Part shown: positions 1 through 7,368 of the stretch, piece by piece
Position numbering within the stretch: position 1 is the first letter of the stretch
Layout: every line of letters begins with the position of its first letter
NCBI GenBank assembly: GCA_964614185.1
Contig: CAZTKJ010000011.1
Location: forward strand, 1-64,000
Origin: Suilimivivens sp964614185
GTDB taxonomy: Bacteria; Bacillota; Clostridia; Lachnospirales; Lachnospiraceae
Direction of reading: 5' to 3'
Length of the DNA: 64,000 nt
Program-made: the position numbers and the translations under genes
Notes under the pieces: model-generated
Seen by the model: only the letters and a program-made list of their open reading frames with translations
The model's database searches: none
What the model was told of the DNA's origin: nothing

Positions 1-147
1 CATCTTATCAAAATATTCTCTTCTCCAAAGCGTATAATCAAAACTGTCTCTTTTTATCATAGCTACAAAACGTTCTGCATCAACAACACCCAGTTTTTCA
101 ACCAAGCACGCAAAACCGGCATCCATGAGTTCTACCGCACTATTCAT
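1..147 (-). CDS. Partner gene of PIN toxin, partial (3' end outside window)
   Basis: The first 49 codons of a minus-strand gene are visible; it runs off the left edge. Its ATG overlaps the stop of the PIN-domain gene in an ATGA junction, so the two are translationally coupled. The visible part is acidic and predicted helical, with the phrase RDSFDYTLWRREYFDKM near the edge. I do not recognise a named family. Small proteins of this kind sit directly downstream of PIN genes in some Firmicutes and cyanobacteria, so an antitoxin or accessory role is an inference from context. Confidence 0.6.
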   Translation of the reverse strand, partial: MNSAVELMDAGFACLVEKLGVVDAERFVAMIKRDSFDYTLWRREYFDKM

Positions 148-590
148 TGATCACTCGCCTCCAATCTCCTAATAAATTCACCTGGTGTCACAACCTGTAT
201 ATCCTCTGTTTGAAACTTAAGTAATCGATCATCAGTAGTAATAAAATAATCACTTCCAGCCAAAATAGCACAAGCGACATGGAGCGCATCTGCACTCTTA
301 ACACCAGACCCCATAATACGTTCCGCTATCACTTTTGCTTCCTCTTTCTTTTCTATTCCTACATAGTATGATTCATTCGCACTCATAAAATCAGCTATTG
401 CCTGCTTTTTATGAGAAAATCTATTCTTATCATTCTCATATTCCAGCATAAAAGAGGTTACAAAATCAAAATTACCTCTTTTTACCATATCCTGAATATG
501 TAACTTTGCTTCCGTTTCTAAATGTATCCTGATATATGTCTGATCATCATAAGGTCTGTTATAACAACAATTATCCATATATATTTTCAT
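144..590 (-). CDS. PIN-domain protein (VapC-like ribonuclease toxin candidate)
   Basis: A protein of about 148 residues with the PIN layout: Asp6 in MKIYMDN at the N-terminus, a central Glu in SFMLEYEND, an Asp in SADALHVA, and the closing TTDDRLL segment. These acidic residues normally bind the metal of an RNA-cleaving site. The start is placed at the ATG at 590 because AGGGAG lies about 10 bases upstream; a longer reading frame to 653 lacks a ribosome site. It overlaps the downstream gene by 4 bases, which resembles a toxin-antitoxin pair, although the partner is second in order rather than first. RNase activity is inferred from the family. Confidence 0.8.
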   Translation of the reverse strand: MKIYMDNCCYNRPYDDQTYIRIHLETEAKLHIQDMVKRGNFDFVTSFMLEYENDKNRFSHKKQAIADFMSANESYYVGIEKKEEAKVIAERIMGSGVKSADALHVACAILAGSDYFITTDDRLLKFQTEDIQVVTPGEFIRRLEASDQ

Positions 591-710
591 AATAACACCA
601 CTCCCTTCTAAAAAGAAATAGCGCATCCTTTTGATATGCTCATAGTTTATCATAGAATAATATCCTCGTAAAGAAACTCACAACTTTCTTTACCTTTAAT
701 TTATATCCTT

Positions 711-748
711 AAAAATATCCCATGCACTACTACCAGCACATGGGATAT
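711..748 (-). terminator. Rho-independent terminator of the SCP2 gene
   Basis: A perfect 10-bp inverted repeat (ATATCCCATG at 715-724, CATGGGATAT at 739-748) with a 14-base loop. On the minus strand it is followed by a run of five T. It lies about 70 bases downstream of the SCP2-domain gene. Confidence 0.85.
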
Positions 749-817
749 TCCTTCACATACCACCAGAGAATTGCTGATCTTGCCTGCTTCATCCACTTCG
801 GTACGTTATTCCATATT

Positions 818-1171
818 CTATTTTTTCTTTGCCTTTCCCTTGGCAGGACTTTTTACAGGAATCTCTTTCAGCAGCGCGGCTTTTCCCACATTGCCTTCTA
901 CTTTGATCTTTCCTGTTAAAAATGCCTTGACTACATCTAATTTTCCTGCTGCAATTTCCTCGAGAACTGCTGCCTTCGTAGTGACAAGAGCGTCACGGTC
1001 ATAATATTCGTAAGGCTGCACGCTAACCTTTCCTTCTGCAACTTCCAGATAAAATGCTCCGGCTGCCTCACCTTCCACATTAAACTGGATTGCCAGATGC
1101 TCCTTTACTTTGGATGCGTCTGCATCCGCATAAGCCTCTTGTACCTGTTTTACTAATTCTTCATAAGTCAT
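818..1171 (-). CDS. SCP2 sterol-binding-domain protein
   Basis: A 117-residue soluble protein with the small SCP2 fold pattern: an N-terminal amphipathic helix (TYEELVKQVQEAYADAD), a strand segment AIQFNVEGEAAGAFYLEV, then the characteristic KAAVLEEIAAGKLDVVKAFLTGKIKVEGNVG stretch, ending in a Lys-rich tail (KGKAKKK). SCP2 domains bind lipids or acyl chains; the ligand here is unknown. The start at 1171 is chosen because GGGAGG lies just upstream; an in-frame ATG at 1198 has no such site. It is a single-gene unit with its own terminator. Confidence 0.85.
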   Translation of the reverse strand: MTYEELVKQVQEAYADADASKVKEHLAIQFNVEGEAAGAFYLEVAEGKVSVQPYEYYDRDALVTTKAAVLEEIAAGKLDVVKAFLTGKIKVEGNVGKAALLKEIPVKSPAKGKAKKK

Positions 1172-1363
1172 TTCAGATTCCTCCCTTGATTGATTCAATT
1201 AGGCAATCGCATACTAATCCAATATATTTACTCTCCCAGTATAACATAATACTGCAATTTCTAAAACATCCTTGTGCTTAAATAACCTTGTCCCTTTTGC
1301 ATTATTTTCACTGAAATACATAATAATATTTCAGTCACGTATACTATTCATGAGGTAATTTTT

Positions 1364-1633
1364 ATGAAATATTTAAAGCGCTATACAATGATTGGAATCA
1401 TTTTTGTCCTGACTATGGGTATATTTATTTTAAGCATCGTAATTGCATTCCGGCTTTCCTACAAGCTTACATTATCTCGCAGATTGGAACCTTATACATT
1501 TTTATTGTGTTGCTTGGTATTGGCTCTTTTTATCTGCTTTATATTGTTTACTTATTATCCTCCGAAAACCCGAATCTTTGAAGATCCGGCAGTTTCACAA
1601 ACAACTGCCCTCTCCATTTATTTTGCTCATTAG
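1364..1633 (+). CDS. Small two-helix membrane protein
   Basis: An 89-residue protein with two hydrophobic segments (about residues 10-31 and 45-65) joined by a short basic loop (RLSYKLTLSRR). A GAGG ribosome site stands 8-10 bases before the ATG. No family is recognised. It is the only plus-strand gene in the first 19 kb, and the gaps on both sides are short and featureless. Function unknown. Confidence 0.55.
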   Translation: MKYLKRYTMIGIIFVLTMGIFILSIVIAFRLSYKLTLSRRLEPYTFLLCCLVLALFICFILFTYYPPKTRIFEDPAVSQTTALSIYFAH

Positions 1634-1685
1634 CCTCTCATAGCAAAGTTCATTCTTCCCCATAAGCAGTATAATTTACATCCGC

Positions 1686-2012
1686 TTAAAATATGTTCAG
1701 TAAAGGAATCACATTGATCACCGGCTCTTCATAGGGATGTTTTTCTTTGATTACCCGGATTGCATCCCTCACCTTTTCTATTGGACACCTCACTTCCATT
1801 TTAGCTTCACAACCGGAACAGATTTCTCCCTTTTCTCCATTATAAGGATTGCTGTTTTCCAACGGTTTCCAGAATCCTTTTGTACTTTGCCAGGAAACTA
1901 CATGGCTGTATTCACCAATTCTGCAGGCGCCCATAGCCGCCAGACCATCTCTTATTATTTCAATATATTCTTCCGGAACATAAATTTCCAGTTTTACTTC
2001 TTTCACATCCAA
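1686..2012 (-). CDS. YqfO/NIF3-like PII-fold protein
   Basis: A 108-residue protein that matches the free-standing form of the PII-like domain inserted in NIF3/YqfO proteins. The signature phrases are the opening VKLEIYVPEEYIEIIRDGLAAMGACRIGEYSH and the closing HPYEEPVINVIPLL. In the middle are CSGCEAKMEVRCP cysteines that could bind metal. The start is a TTG (MDVKEVK) with AGGGAG somewhat far upstream. It begins 10 bases after the GH78 gene stops, so both are probably on one transcript. The role is not established for this family. Confidence 0.75.
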   Translation of the reverse strand: MDVKEVKLEIYVPEEYIEIIRDGLAAMGACRIGEYSHVVSWQSTKGFWKPLENSNPYNGEKGEICSGCEAKMEVRCPIEKVRDAIRVIKEKHPYEEPVINVIPLLNIF

Positions 2013-2022
2013 ATTTATCTTC

Positions 2023-3636
2023 TTACTCCCTTCTATATTTCTTCAAACTGCCATCTCCATCAATACAATATTTCCGTATTAAATAAACCGGAGTACAGCT
2101 CCATGCATGGCAGTAGCTGTTAATTATAGGACTTCCATAAGGCGAATATTCCGGTTTTTCCGGGTTGAAGGCTTCCCAGTAAGTATCAGCGCCAAGCTGA
2201 ATCATTTTTCCCCAATAGTTTTTCATCAGTTCCACTGCGTCTTCTTTAAGACCGGCCACAAACAATGCTTCCACAATATGATGATACATGTAGGGTGTGG
2301 CAATATCTTTGATGGGAAACAACGTATCTATCATGCTTTCCATGATCTCTTTATTTTCCGCATCTGTCATGACATGGGACAACACCATCCATACCTGGCT
2401 TGCAATATTATATTCTTCTCCATTTGTCACAAAGAGCTTCTTCTCCGGATCATAAAGAACTTCTCTGGCATATCCGGAGATTTTATCCAAAACAGATCGA
2501 TAGTAATCTATATTTTCTGCCCCAATCTCTTCCGATAACGCAATAAACTGTCGCAGCACATAAATCACTTCCGCCTGTCCTGCAGTATCTTTATTAAAAT
2601 CCTGGGACCAGTCCACAAATACAGGATAATTTCTATCTACAATAAGCTTTCCCTCATTATTAAACATTGCCAGTGTAATATCCATCTGTTTTCGGGCGGT
2701 GGGGTATAATTCCCGAACCAGTTCCAAATCAGGATGAGCCTGATGCAGATCGTATAATGTAGAGATAAAAAACATACTGTATTCAAACAGGAAGGTATCA
2801 TCCGAAACATACCTTGGTTTTACAAAAACATTCGCTGATATCTTTCCCTCTTCAGTTGTCATTCCTGCAAATAAATACAAACACCTTTTTACAAGCTCTG
2901 TATTGTCAAAAGTAGCGTAATTGGCTAAAGCCTGAAGCCGCAGATCCCCCAGCCAAAGGCGGCGGTCACGCTTGGGTCCGTCTTCAAATACATCCTGCAT
3001 ACAATCTGCCAGAGTTTTTACACCTACGTCATAAATCTTCTGTAATTCAGGATCCTCTAATTCCACTTTTGGGAGTTTGGAATAATCTGCGGAACTTTCT
3101 GTAGTAACAAGAGGATTTGAAAAAACGGCTGCCCATTTTGGAGAAGTATCAATGACTTTCAGTTCCACATAACGGAAACTGTACCTTCTGGTAAGATTTA
3201 ATACATGGGGCAGCTCATCAATATGCACAAATTCTTCCTGAATCCACGAGCGGCTCAGCCATCCCTCATAATCAGAAGATTCTGCTGCAAGTTCTGCCGG
3301 TACCTCTGCAAATTTGATACGCAGATATAATGGAGCATCCTGGGGCGAGCCAACCTTATCAATATGGATTTGAAAAGTGCCAACACGGTGGTCCCCAAAA
3401 TCAAGAATCAGGCTCTCATCTTTCATAAATTCATACTGTTTCAGGTCTTTAATATCTTTTTTACTTTCTATTACTCCCCATCCATTTAACCTGGAAGAAT
3501 CTTCTGTAAGTTCCACCACTCTCCAAGGCTTTATCTCTTCCCTTTTCATAGAAGGACGGAGTGCTTCCGCTTTCTTTAGCAGTACTTCATCGTAGATAAA
3601 CTTTACATCATCATTTGTTTGGAATTTGAATGTCAT
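2023..3636 (-). CDS. GH78-like alpha-L-rhamnosidase family protein, atypical active site
   Basis: 537 residues: an N-terminal beta-rich part (to about 190) and an (alpha/alpha)6-barrel part (about 195-525). It has the GH78 core motif in a shortened variant, DGPKRDRRLWLGD at residues 219-231. Canonical rhamnosidases read DCPQRDERLGWTGD, where the Glu after RD is the proposed general acid; here that position is Arg225. The C-terminal Glu motif is retained as GADTYWEAFN. No signal peptide, so cytoplasmic. It may cleave a rhamnoside or another small glycoside taken up by the cell, or use a changed mechanism. It shares a transcript with the downstream YqfO-like gene. GAGGAG precedes the start. Confidence 0.75.
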   Translation of the reverse strand: MTFKFQTNDDVKFIYDEVLLKKAEALRPSMKREEIKPWRVVELTEDSSRLNGWGVIESKKDIKDLKQYEFMKDESLILDFGDHRVGTFQIHIDKVGSPQDAPLYLRIKFAEVPAELAAESSDYEGWLSRSWIQEEFVHIDELPHVLNLTRRYSFRYVELKVIDTSPKWAAVFSNPLVTTESSADYSKLPKVELEDPELQKIYDVGVKTLADCMQDVFEDGPKRDRRLWLGDLRLQALANYATFDNTELVKRCLYLFAGMTTEEGKISANVFVKPRYVSDDTFLFEYSMFFISTLYDLHQAHPDLELVRELYPTARKQMDITLAMFNNEGKLIVDRNYPVFVDWSQDFNKDTAGQAEVIYVLRQFIALSEEIGAENIDYYRSVLDKISGYAREVLYDPEKKLFVTNGEEYNIASQVWMVLSHVMTDAENKEIMESMIDTLFPIKDIATPYMYHHIVEALFVAGLKEDAVELMKNYWGKMIQLGADTYWEAFNPEKPEYSPYGSPIINSYCHAWSCTPVYLIRKYCIDGDGSLKKYRRE

Positions 3637-3674
3637 GACAGTCTCCTCTCAAGTCTGAATTCGTCTTTAGAAGA

Positions 3675-3703
3675 ATTATACATGAAATAACAAACCGCTT
3701 CAA
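3675..3703 (-). promoter_or_regulatory. Sigma-A promoter of the GH78 gene
   Basis: On the minus strand TTGAAG (3698-3703), a 17-base spacer and TATAAT (3675-3680) stand about 40 bases upstream of the GH78 start codon. Confidence 0.75.
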
Positions 3704-3714
3704 ACTTTACTAAA

Positions 3715-4551
3715 TCACTTCACCCGAAATGTCCATACAAACAACGGGATCAGGCAGGTTGCCACCAAAAGACTAAGTCCTATACTTCTTCCCATCAGGA
3801 AACCACTGATCATAATATAAAGAAGTAAAATGATTCCCAGCATATTCCCTATTATAAATTTATAAATGTTTCTCTTTCCCTTTGTAATATCCTTATCCAT
3901 GATTGTTTCCGGATGTGTCATGTTACAATATACTACTGCGCCAAATCGTCCAACTACACGTTCTGCCGTATATTCCACATCATCAATGGTAAAAACCGGA
4001 TACATTCCTTCTTTTGTAATATATATATCCAGATTATTTTCATCGGCATATGCAAGAAGTGCATCCGTAAATTCATGGGGATTCATAATCATGGTATCAG
4101 GTCTGAATGTAAATTGTCTCATTGCCTCCTCTTTCTTAACCTTTTTGTAATCTTCAATAATTGACATAAAAAGTCCTCCTTTTTTCTCCATCTCATCCAT
4201 TTCAGAAAGCACCTTGTCTACATCCAGCGTTCTCAATTCTTCATGACATAAATTCTTACAAATACTGATGCAGGACTCCAATTCACTTTTCTTTTTCGTC
4301 AGTTCTTCCAAATGTTTTTGAATTGCTGTACTGACTTTTACTTCTTCTGATAAAATCTGATGAATATCCTCTATGGGCATATCCAGCTTCCGCAGCATCT
4401 TAATGGTCTGAAGAGTTTTTATGTCTTCCTGGGTATACTCCCGATAATTGTTCATCAAGTTTCTCTTCGGATGAAGCAGTCCTTTCTTTTCATAAAAGCG
4501 TATGTTCTGCTTGGTAATTCCTGTCATGTTTTCCAGTTCATTGATATTCAC
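3715..4551 (-). CDS. MerR-family regulator with C-terminal membrane segment
   Basis: 278 residues. The N-terminal winged helix is typical MerR (MTGITKQNIRFYEKKGLLHP, then NNYREYTQEDIKTLQTIKMLRKL). A coiled-coil stretch follows (about 75-135), then a soluble domain of about 80 residues (FRPDTMIM ... GRFGAVVYCN), then two adjacent transmembrane helices at about 225-274. A membrane-held MerR protein is unusual; the soluble domain may sense a ligand at the membrane. The start is a GTG with GGAGG about 10 bases upstream; the nearby ATG runs into a stop after three codons. Autoregulation is likely because its own promoter has a MerR-type 19-bp spacer. Confidence 0.8.
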   Translation of the reverse strand: MNINELENMTGITKQNIRFYEKKGLLHPKRNLMNNYREYTQEDIKTLQTIKMLRKLDMPIEDIHQILSEEVKVSTAIQKHLEELTKKKSELESCISICKNLCHEELRTLDVDKVLSEMDEMEKKGGLFMSIIEDYKKVKKEEAMRQFTFRPDTMIMNPHEFTDALLAYADENNLDIYITKEGMYPVFTIDDVEYTAERVVGRFGAVVYCNMTHPETIMDKDITKGKRNIYKFIIGNMLGIILLLYIMISGFLMGRSIGLSLLVATCLIPLFVWTFRVK

Positions 4552-4602
4552 TGTGACATTGCCTCCGTTCTTTCTGTCATTTGATGTATTCTTGATGGCT
4601 AC

Positions 4603-4633
4603 ACTATACAGGTTATAGTAAGTATAAGGTCAA
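4603..4633 (-). promoter_or_regulatory. MerR-type promoter with 19-bp spacer
   Basis: On the minus strand TTGACC (4628-4633) and TATAGT (4603-4608) are separated by 19 bases, longer than the normal 17, which is the hallmark of promoters remodelled by MerR proteins. The dyad ACTATA-N5-TATAGT lies across the spacer and -10 box. Confidence 0.75.
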
Positions 4634-4644
4634 GAGTTTTTTAT

Positions 4645-4680
4645 AAAAAAACAACGGACGCCACGCTTTGCGAGTCGTCC
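4645..4680 (-). terminator. Terminator of the fab operon
   Basis: On the minus strand a hairpin with GGACG/CGTCC base and CGC/GCG upper stem (4656-4680) is followed by GTTG and seven T. It lies about 100 bases after fabT and just before the MerR promoter. Confidence 0.7.
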
Positions 4681-4687
4681 TTATATT

Positions 4688-4735
4688 AACTAAATCAATA
4701 CAAGCTTTCATTTTCGGACTTTTATTGATTTAGTT
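4688..4735. repeat. 13-bp perfect inverted repeat after fabT
   Basis: AACTAAATCAATA at 4688-4700 and TATTGATTTAGTT at 4723-4735 are exact inverted copies with a 22-base loop. It has no T tail, so it is not a simple terminator; it may stabilise the 3' end of the fab transcript or bind a protein. Confidence 0.6.
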
Positions 4736-4781
4736 CTATTATGCTTTTCATATTGTATTTTTATTACAATATTCCAAGGTG

Positions 4782-5267
4782 TTATCTTGATGATCCTGTT
4801 TCAATGTTTTTTCCATCAGTAATAGCATTTTCCTTGTGTTGCGAAAAATAATCCGCCAATCCCCCCAGAGATTCCAAAAGAATTTTTGTTTCCTTCTCAT
4901 TGAACTGTACCAATGCCGCCTTAATCATCTCTTTGTGAAAATTCTGATGATGTGCATCAGCCCTCATTCCTTTTTCTGTCAGGGACAGGAGAACCAGACG
5001 TTTATCTGCTTCACTCCGTTCCCTCAGTACGTATTGATTTCTGGTCAATCTGTCAATAGACTTTGTCAAAGTTCCCATAGTAACAGAAAGTGTTTTGGCC
5101 ACAACAGAACTTGGCTTAGGTTCATCTGTTCCGATGGCTTCAATTACATGCATATCATTGATAGTGATATCCGTAAACTCCCCCGTAATCAGCGCTTTCT
5201 CTTCAATATTCATAATGTCCCGGAATAATTTGACCAACAACGTATTTAATGCTTTATCAAGCTCCAT
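4782..5267 (-). CDS. fabT: MarR-family repressor of fatty acid synthesis (FabT-like)
   Basis: 161 residues with the MarR winged helix: helices before ITINDMHVIEAIG, the recognition region KTLSVTMGTLTKSIDRLTRNQYVLRERSEADKRLVLLSLTEKG, and C-terminal dimer helices. In Firmicutes, MarR proteins in fab operons are FabT, which binds acyl-ACP as co-repressor and TTTGATTATCAAA-type boxes as operator. Here it is the last gene of the operon rather than the first. A palindrome built from such boxes sits at the operon promoter (13814-13864), so feedback autoregulation is very likely. It starts 47 bases after fabH. Confidence 0.87.
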   Translation of the reverse strand: MELDKALNTLLVKLFRDIMNIEEKALITGEFTDITINDMHVIEAIGTDEPKPSSVVAKTLSVTMGTLTKSIDRLTRNQYVLRERSEADKRLVLLSLTEKGMRADAHHQNFHKEMIKAALVQFNEKETKILLESLGGLADYFSQHKENAITDGKNIETGSSR

Positions 5268-5314
5268 GTTTTTACTCCTGCTACTACCTCAAAATTTATC
5301 AAGGCGCTTTTCTC

Positions 5315-6277
5315 TTACCATGTAAGGACAGCCGCTCCCCAAGTAAGTCCTGCTCCAAATCCTGCAAGTACAATTTTGTCTCCCTTTACAAGTTTTCCCT
5401 TTTGATTTACAAAATCCAGCAAAACGGGAACACTTCCTGCTGAAATATTACCACATTCCTGAAGATTTGTGGGGAATTTTTCAATGGGTTGGTTCATTTT
5501 TTTTGCAACCGCTTCAATAATACGGATATTTGCCTGATGCAGCAGAAAAAATTTTACATCATCAGCAGATACTCCTGCCTTGTCCAGCGCTTCTGCTATC
5601 GTTGCAGGAACTGTTTTTACCGCAAATTTATATACACTCTGTCCATCCATTCTGGTATAATCCGGTTCACTGCTGTTCTTTACAAAAGGATTGTTCACTG
5701 CTCTGTTACGGCAAGTAAGAGCACATCCCTTTGCGCCATCTGATCCCTGTACGATACTCATAATGCCTGCCTGGTCCTCTTTTACCACCGCTGCTCCTGC
5801 GCCGTCGCCAAACAAAACACAGGTACCTCTGTCCTTCCAGTCCATCATTTTAGAAAGAGTTTCTGCACCTGCCACTAATGCCGTCTTCGCCATACCGGAT
5901 TTTATATAAGCATCTGCAATGGTAAGGCCAAACAAAAACCCTGCACACGCCGCATTGATATCAAAGGCTGTAGCATTTTGTGCCGAAACAGCGTCCTGTA
6001 TCTGACAGGCAGTGGAAGGAAAACACATATCTCCCGATACAGTTCCCACTATAATAAGATCGATTTCATCTGCCGAAACACCTGCATTTTCCATGGCACG
6101 CTTTGATGCTTCCACTGCCATGGAAGTGGTGGTTTCCGTAACTGCAATATGCCTTTTTTCTATGCCGGTACGGCTTCTTATCCATTCATCTGTTGTTTCC
6201 ACCAGTTCTTCAAGTTCCTGATTTGCAGCCACTTTTTCAGGGAGTGCACTTCCCGTCCCTATTATTCTTGTCGGCAT
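5315..6277 (-). CDS. fabH: 3-oxoacyl-ACP synthase III (KAS III)
   Basis: 320 residues, normal length. It condenses an acyl-CoA primer with malonyl-ACP to start fatty acid synthesis. The catalytic triad is visible: Cys111 in INAACAGF, His247 in LLHQAN and Asn277 in ECGNISAGS. The TTDEWIRSRTGI segment and the C-terminal AGFGAGLTWG glycine loop are also standard. Its ATG lies inside the end of the upstream FabX-like gene (16-base overlap), so translation is coupled. Primer preference (acetyl versus branched) cannot be read from the sequence. Confidence 0.95.
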   Translation of the reverse strand: MPTRIIGTGSALPEKVAANQELEELVETTDEWIRSRTGIEKRHIAVTETTTSMAVEASKRAMENAGVSADEIDLIIVGTVSGDMCFPSTACQIQDAVSAQNATAFDINAACAGFLFGLTIADAYIKSGMAKTALVAGAETLSKMMDWKDRGTCVLFGDGAGAAVVKEDQAGIMSIVQGSDGAKGCALTCRNRAVNNPFVKNSSEPDYTRMDGQSVYKFAVKTVPATIAEALDKAGVSADDVKFFLLHQANIRIIEAVAKKMNQPIEKFPTNLQECGNISAGSVPVLLDFVNQKGKLVKGDKIVLAGFGAGLTWGAAVLTW

Positions 6278-7368
6278 AACAACTCCTCCTCAAATTCTTT
6301 CATAATATCTGCCACATATTCCAGCCTTTTCGCCTTGTAGGCATTTGCACCGCAAAATATAAGTCCGTTTTCCGTATCGCCTTTTGCTGCCGCAATAAGT
6401 GCGTCTGTAATGCAATATGGTATTTCGGCAGGATTACATTTTTCCAGACATTGATGACATTTTCCTTTGTGAATACTGCCTTTTTTTACTTTTTCAAGGA
6501 AAGGATTTCTGATTGCTCTTCCCGGCATCCCCACCGGACTTTCCACAATCACAATATCCTCTTCTTTAGCCTGAAGATAAGCTTCTTTATAACGAATATC
6601 TGCATCACACTCATAGGTAGTTACAAATCGTGTAGCCACCTGTACACCATCTGCACCCATTTTCATATATGGAACTGCATCAGCTCCCTCATAGATGCCA
6701 CCTGCTACAATAACCGGTATGGAAGCATCGATCTCATGTACCCGCTCAATAATTTTCTTTACTTCCTCATTATAAGATAGTTCCTCTATCCGTTCCAGTT
6801 CTTCCTTTCGAAAACCCAGATGTCCTCCGGCAAGAGGTCCTTCAATTACTACCATATCCGGCTGTCTTTCATATTTTCTCTTCCAATACTTGGATATGAC
6901 TTCAAAGGATTTTAGTGAAGAAACAATGGGAGCTATTTTTGTTTTTGTCCCTTTTACAAACAGTGGAAGATTCACCGGCAGCCCTGCTCCTGAAATGATC
7001 AGATCAGCTCCCGCTTCCACCGCTGTCCTTACATATTTCTCATAAAATCTGGATGCCACCATAATATTGACGCCTATGATGCCGCCCTTTGCAATTTCCT
7101 TTGCTTTTCTTATTTCTTCCTCTAATACTCTCAAATTTGTTTCTATGGGATGTTCCTCCCACATATCATCCCGAAAACCGATCTGAGCTGATGAGATTAC
7201 ACCTATTCCACCGTTTAATGCAACATTGCCTGCCAATGATGAAAGGCTGATACCTACTCCCATTCCTCCCTGAACAAGGGGAACTGCGGCAATCATCTCT
7301 CCAATCCTCAATCCTCTTTTATCATTCATTTCAATAACCATGTCCTTTCGCAGTCTGCCTGCGGGCAT
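6262..7368 (-). CDS. FabX-like flavin/Fe-S acyl-ACP oxidoreductase (nitronate monooxygenase superfamily)
   Basis: 368 residues. It is a TIM-barrel FMN protein of the FabK/nitronate monooxygenase superfamily: LVQGGMGVGISL near the N-terminus, EGPLAGGHLGF with candidate catalytic His183, VIVAGGIYEGADA, and GADGVQVATRFVTT. Unlike the FabK in the same operon, it has a C-terminal cysteine cluster, CX2CX3CX7C (Cys304, 307, 311, 319), plus Cys339, which looks like an iron-sulfur site. This layout is known from Helicobacter pylori FabX, which dehydrogenates and isomerises decanoyl-ACP to make unsaturated fatty acids. The start at 7368 overlaps the accDA stop (TGATG); the in-frame ATG at 7329 is an alternative. 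The function is inferred. Confidence 0.75.
   Translation of the reverse strand: MPAGRLRKDMVIEMNDKRGLRIGEMIAAVPLVQGGMGVGISLSSLAGNVALNGGIGVISSAQIGFRDDMWEEHPIETNLRVLEEEIRKAKEIAKGGIIGVNIMVASRFYEKYVRTAVEAGADLIISGAGLPVNLPLFVKGTKTKIAPIVSSLKSFEVISKYWKRKYERQPDMVVIEGPLAGGHLGFRKEELERIEELSYNEEVKKIIERVHEIDASIPVIVAGGIYEGADAVPYMKMGADGVQVATRFVTTYECDADIRYKEAYLQAKEEDIVIVESPVGMPGRAIRNPFLEKVKKGSIHKGKCHQCLEKCNPAEIPYCITDALIAAAKGDTENGLIFCGANAYKAKRLEYVADIMKEFEEELLCRQE

Noticed and set aside
1205..1300. Promoter of the SCP2 gene
   Set aside because: A TATACT hexamer is present but no acceptable -35 at the right distance, so no promoter was called.
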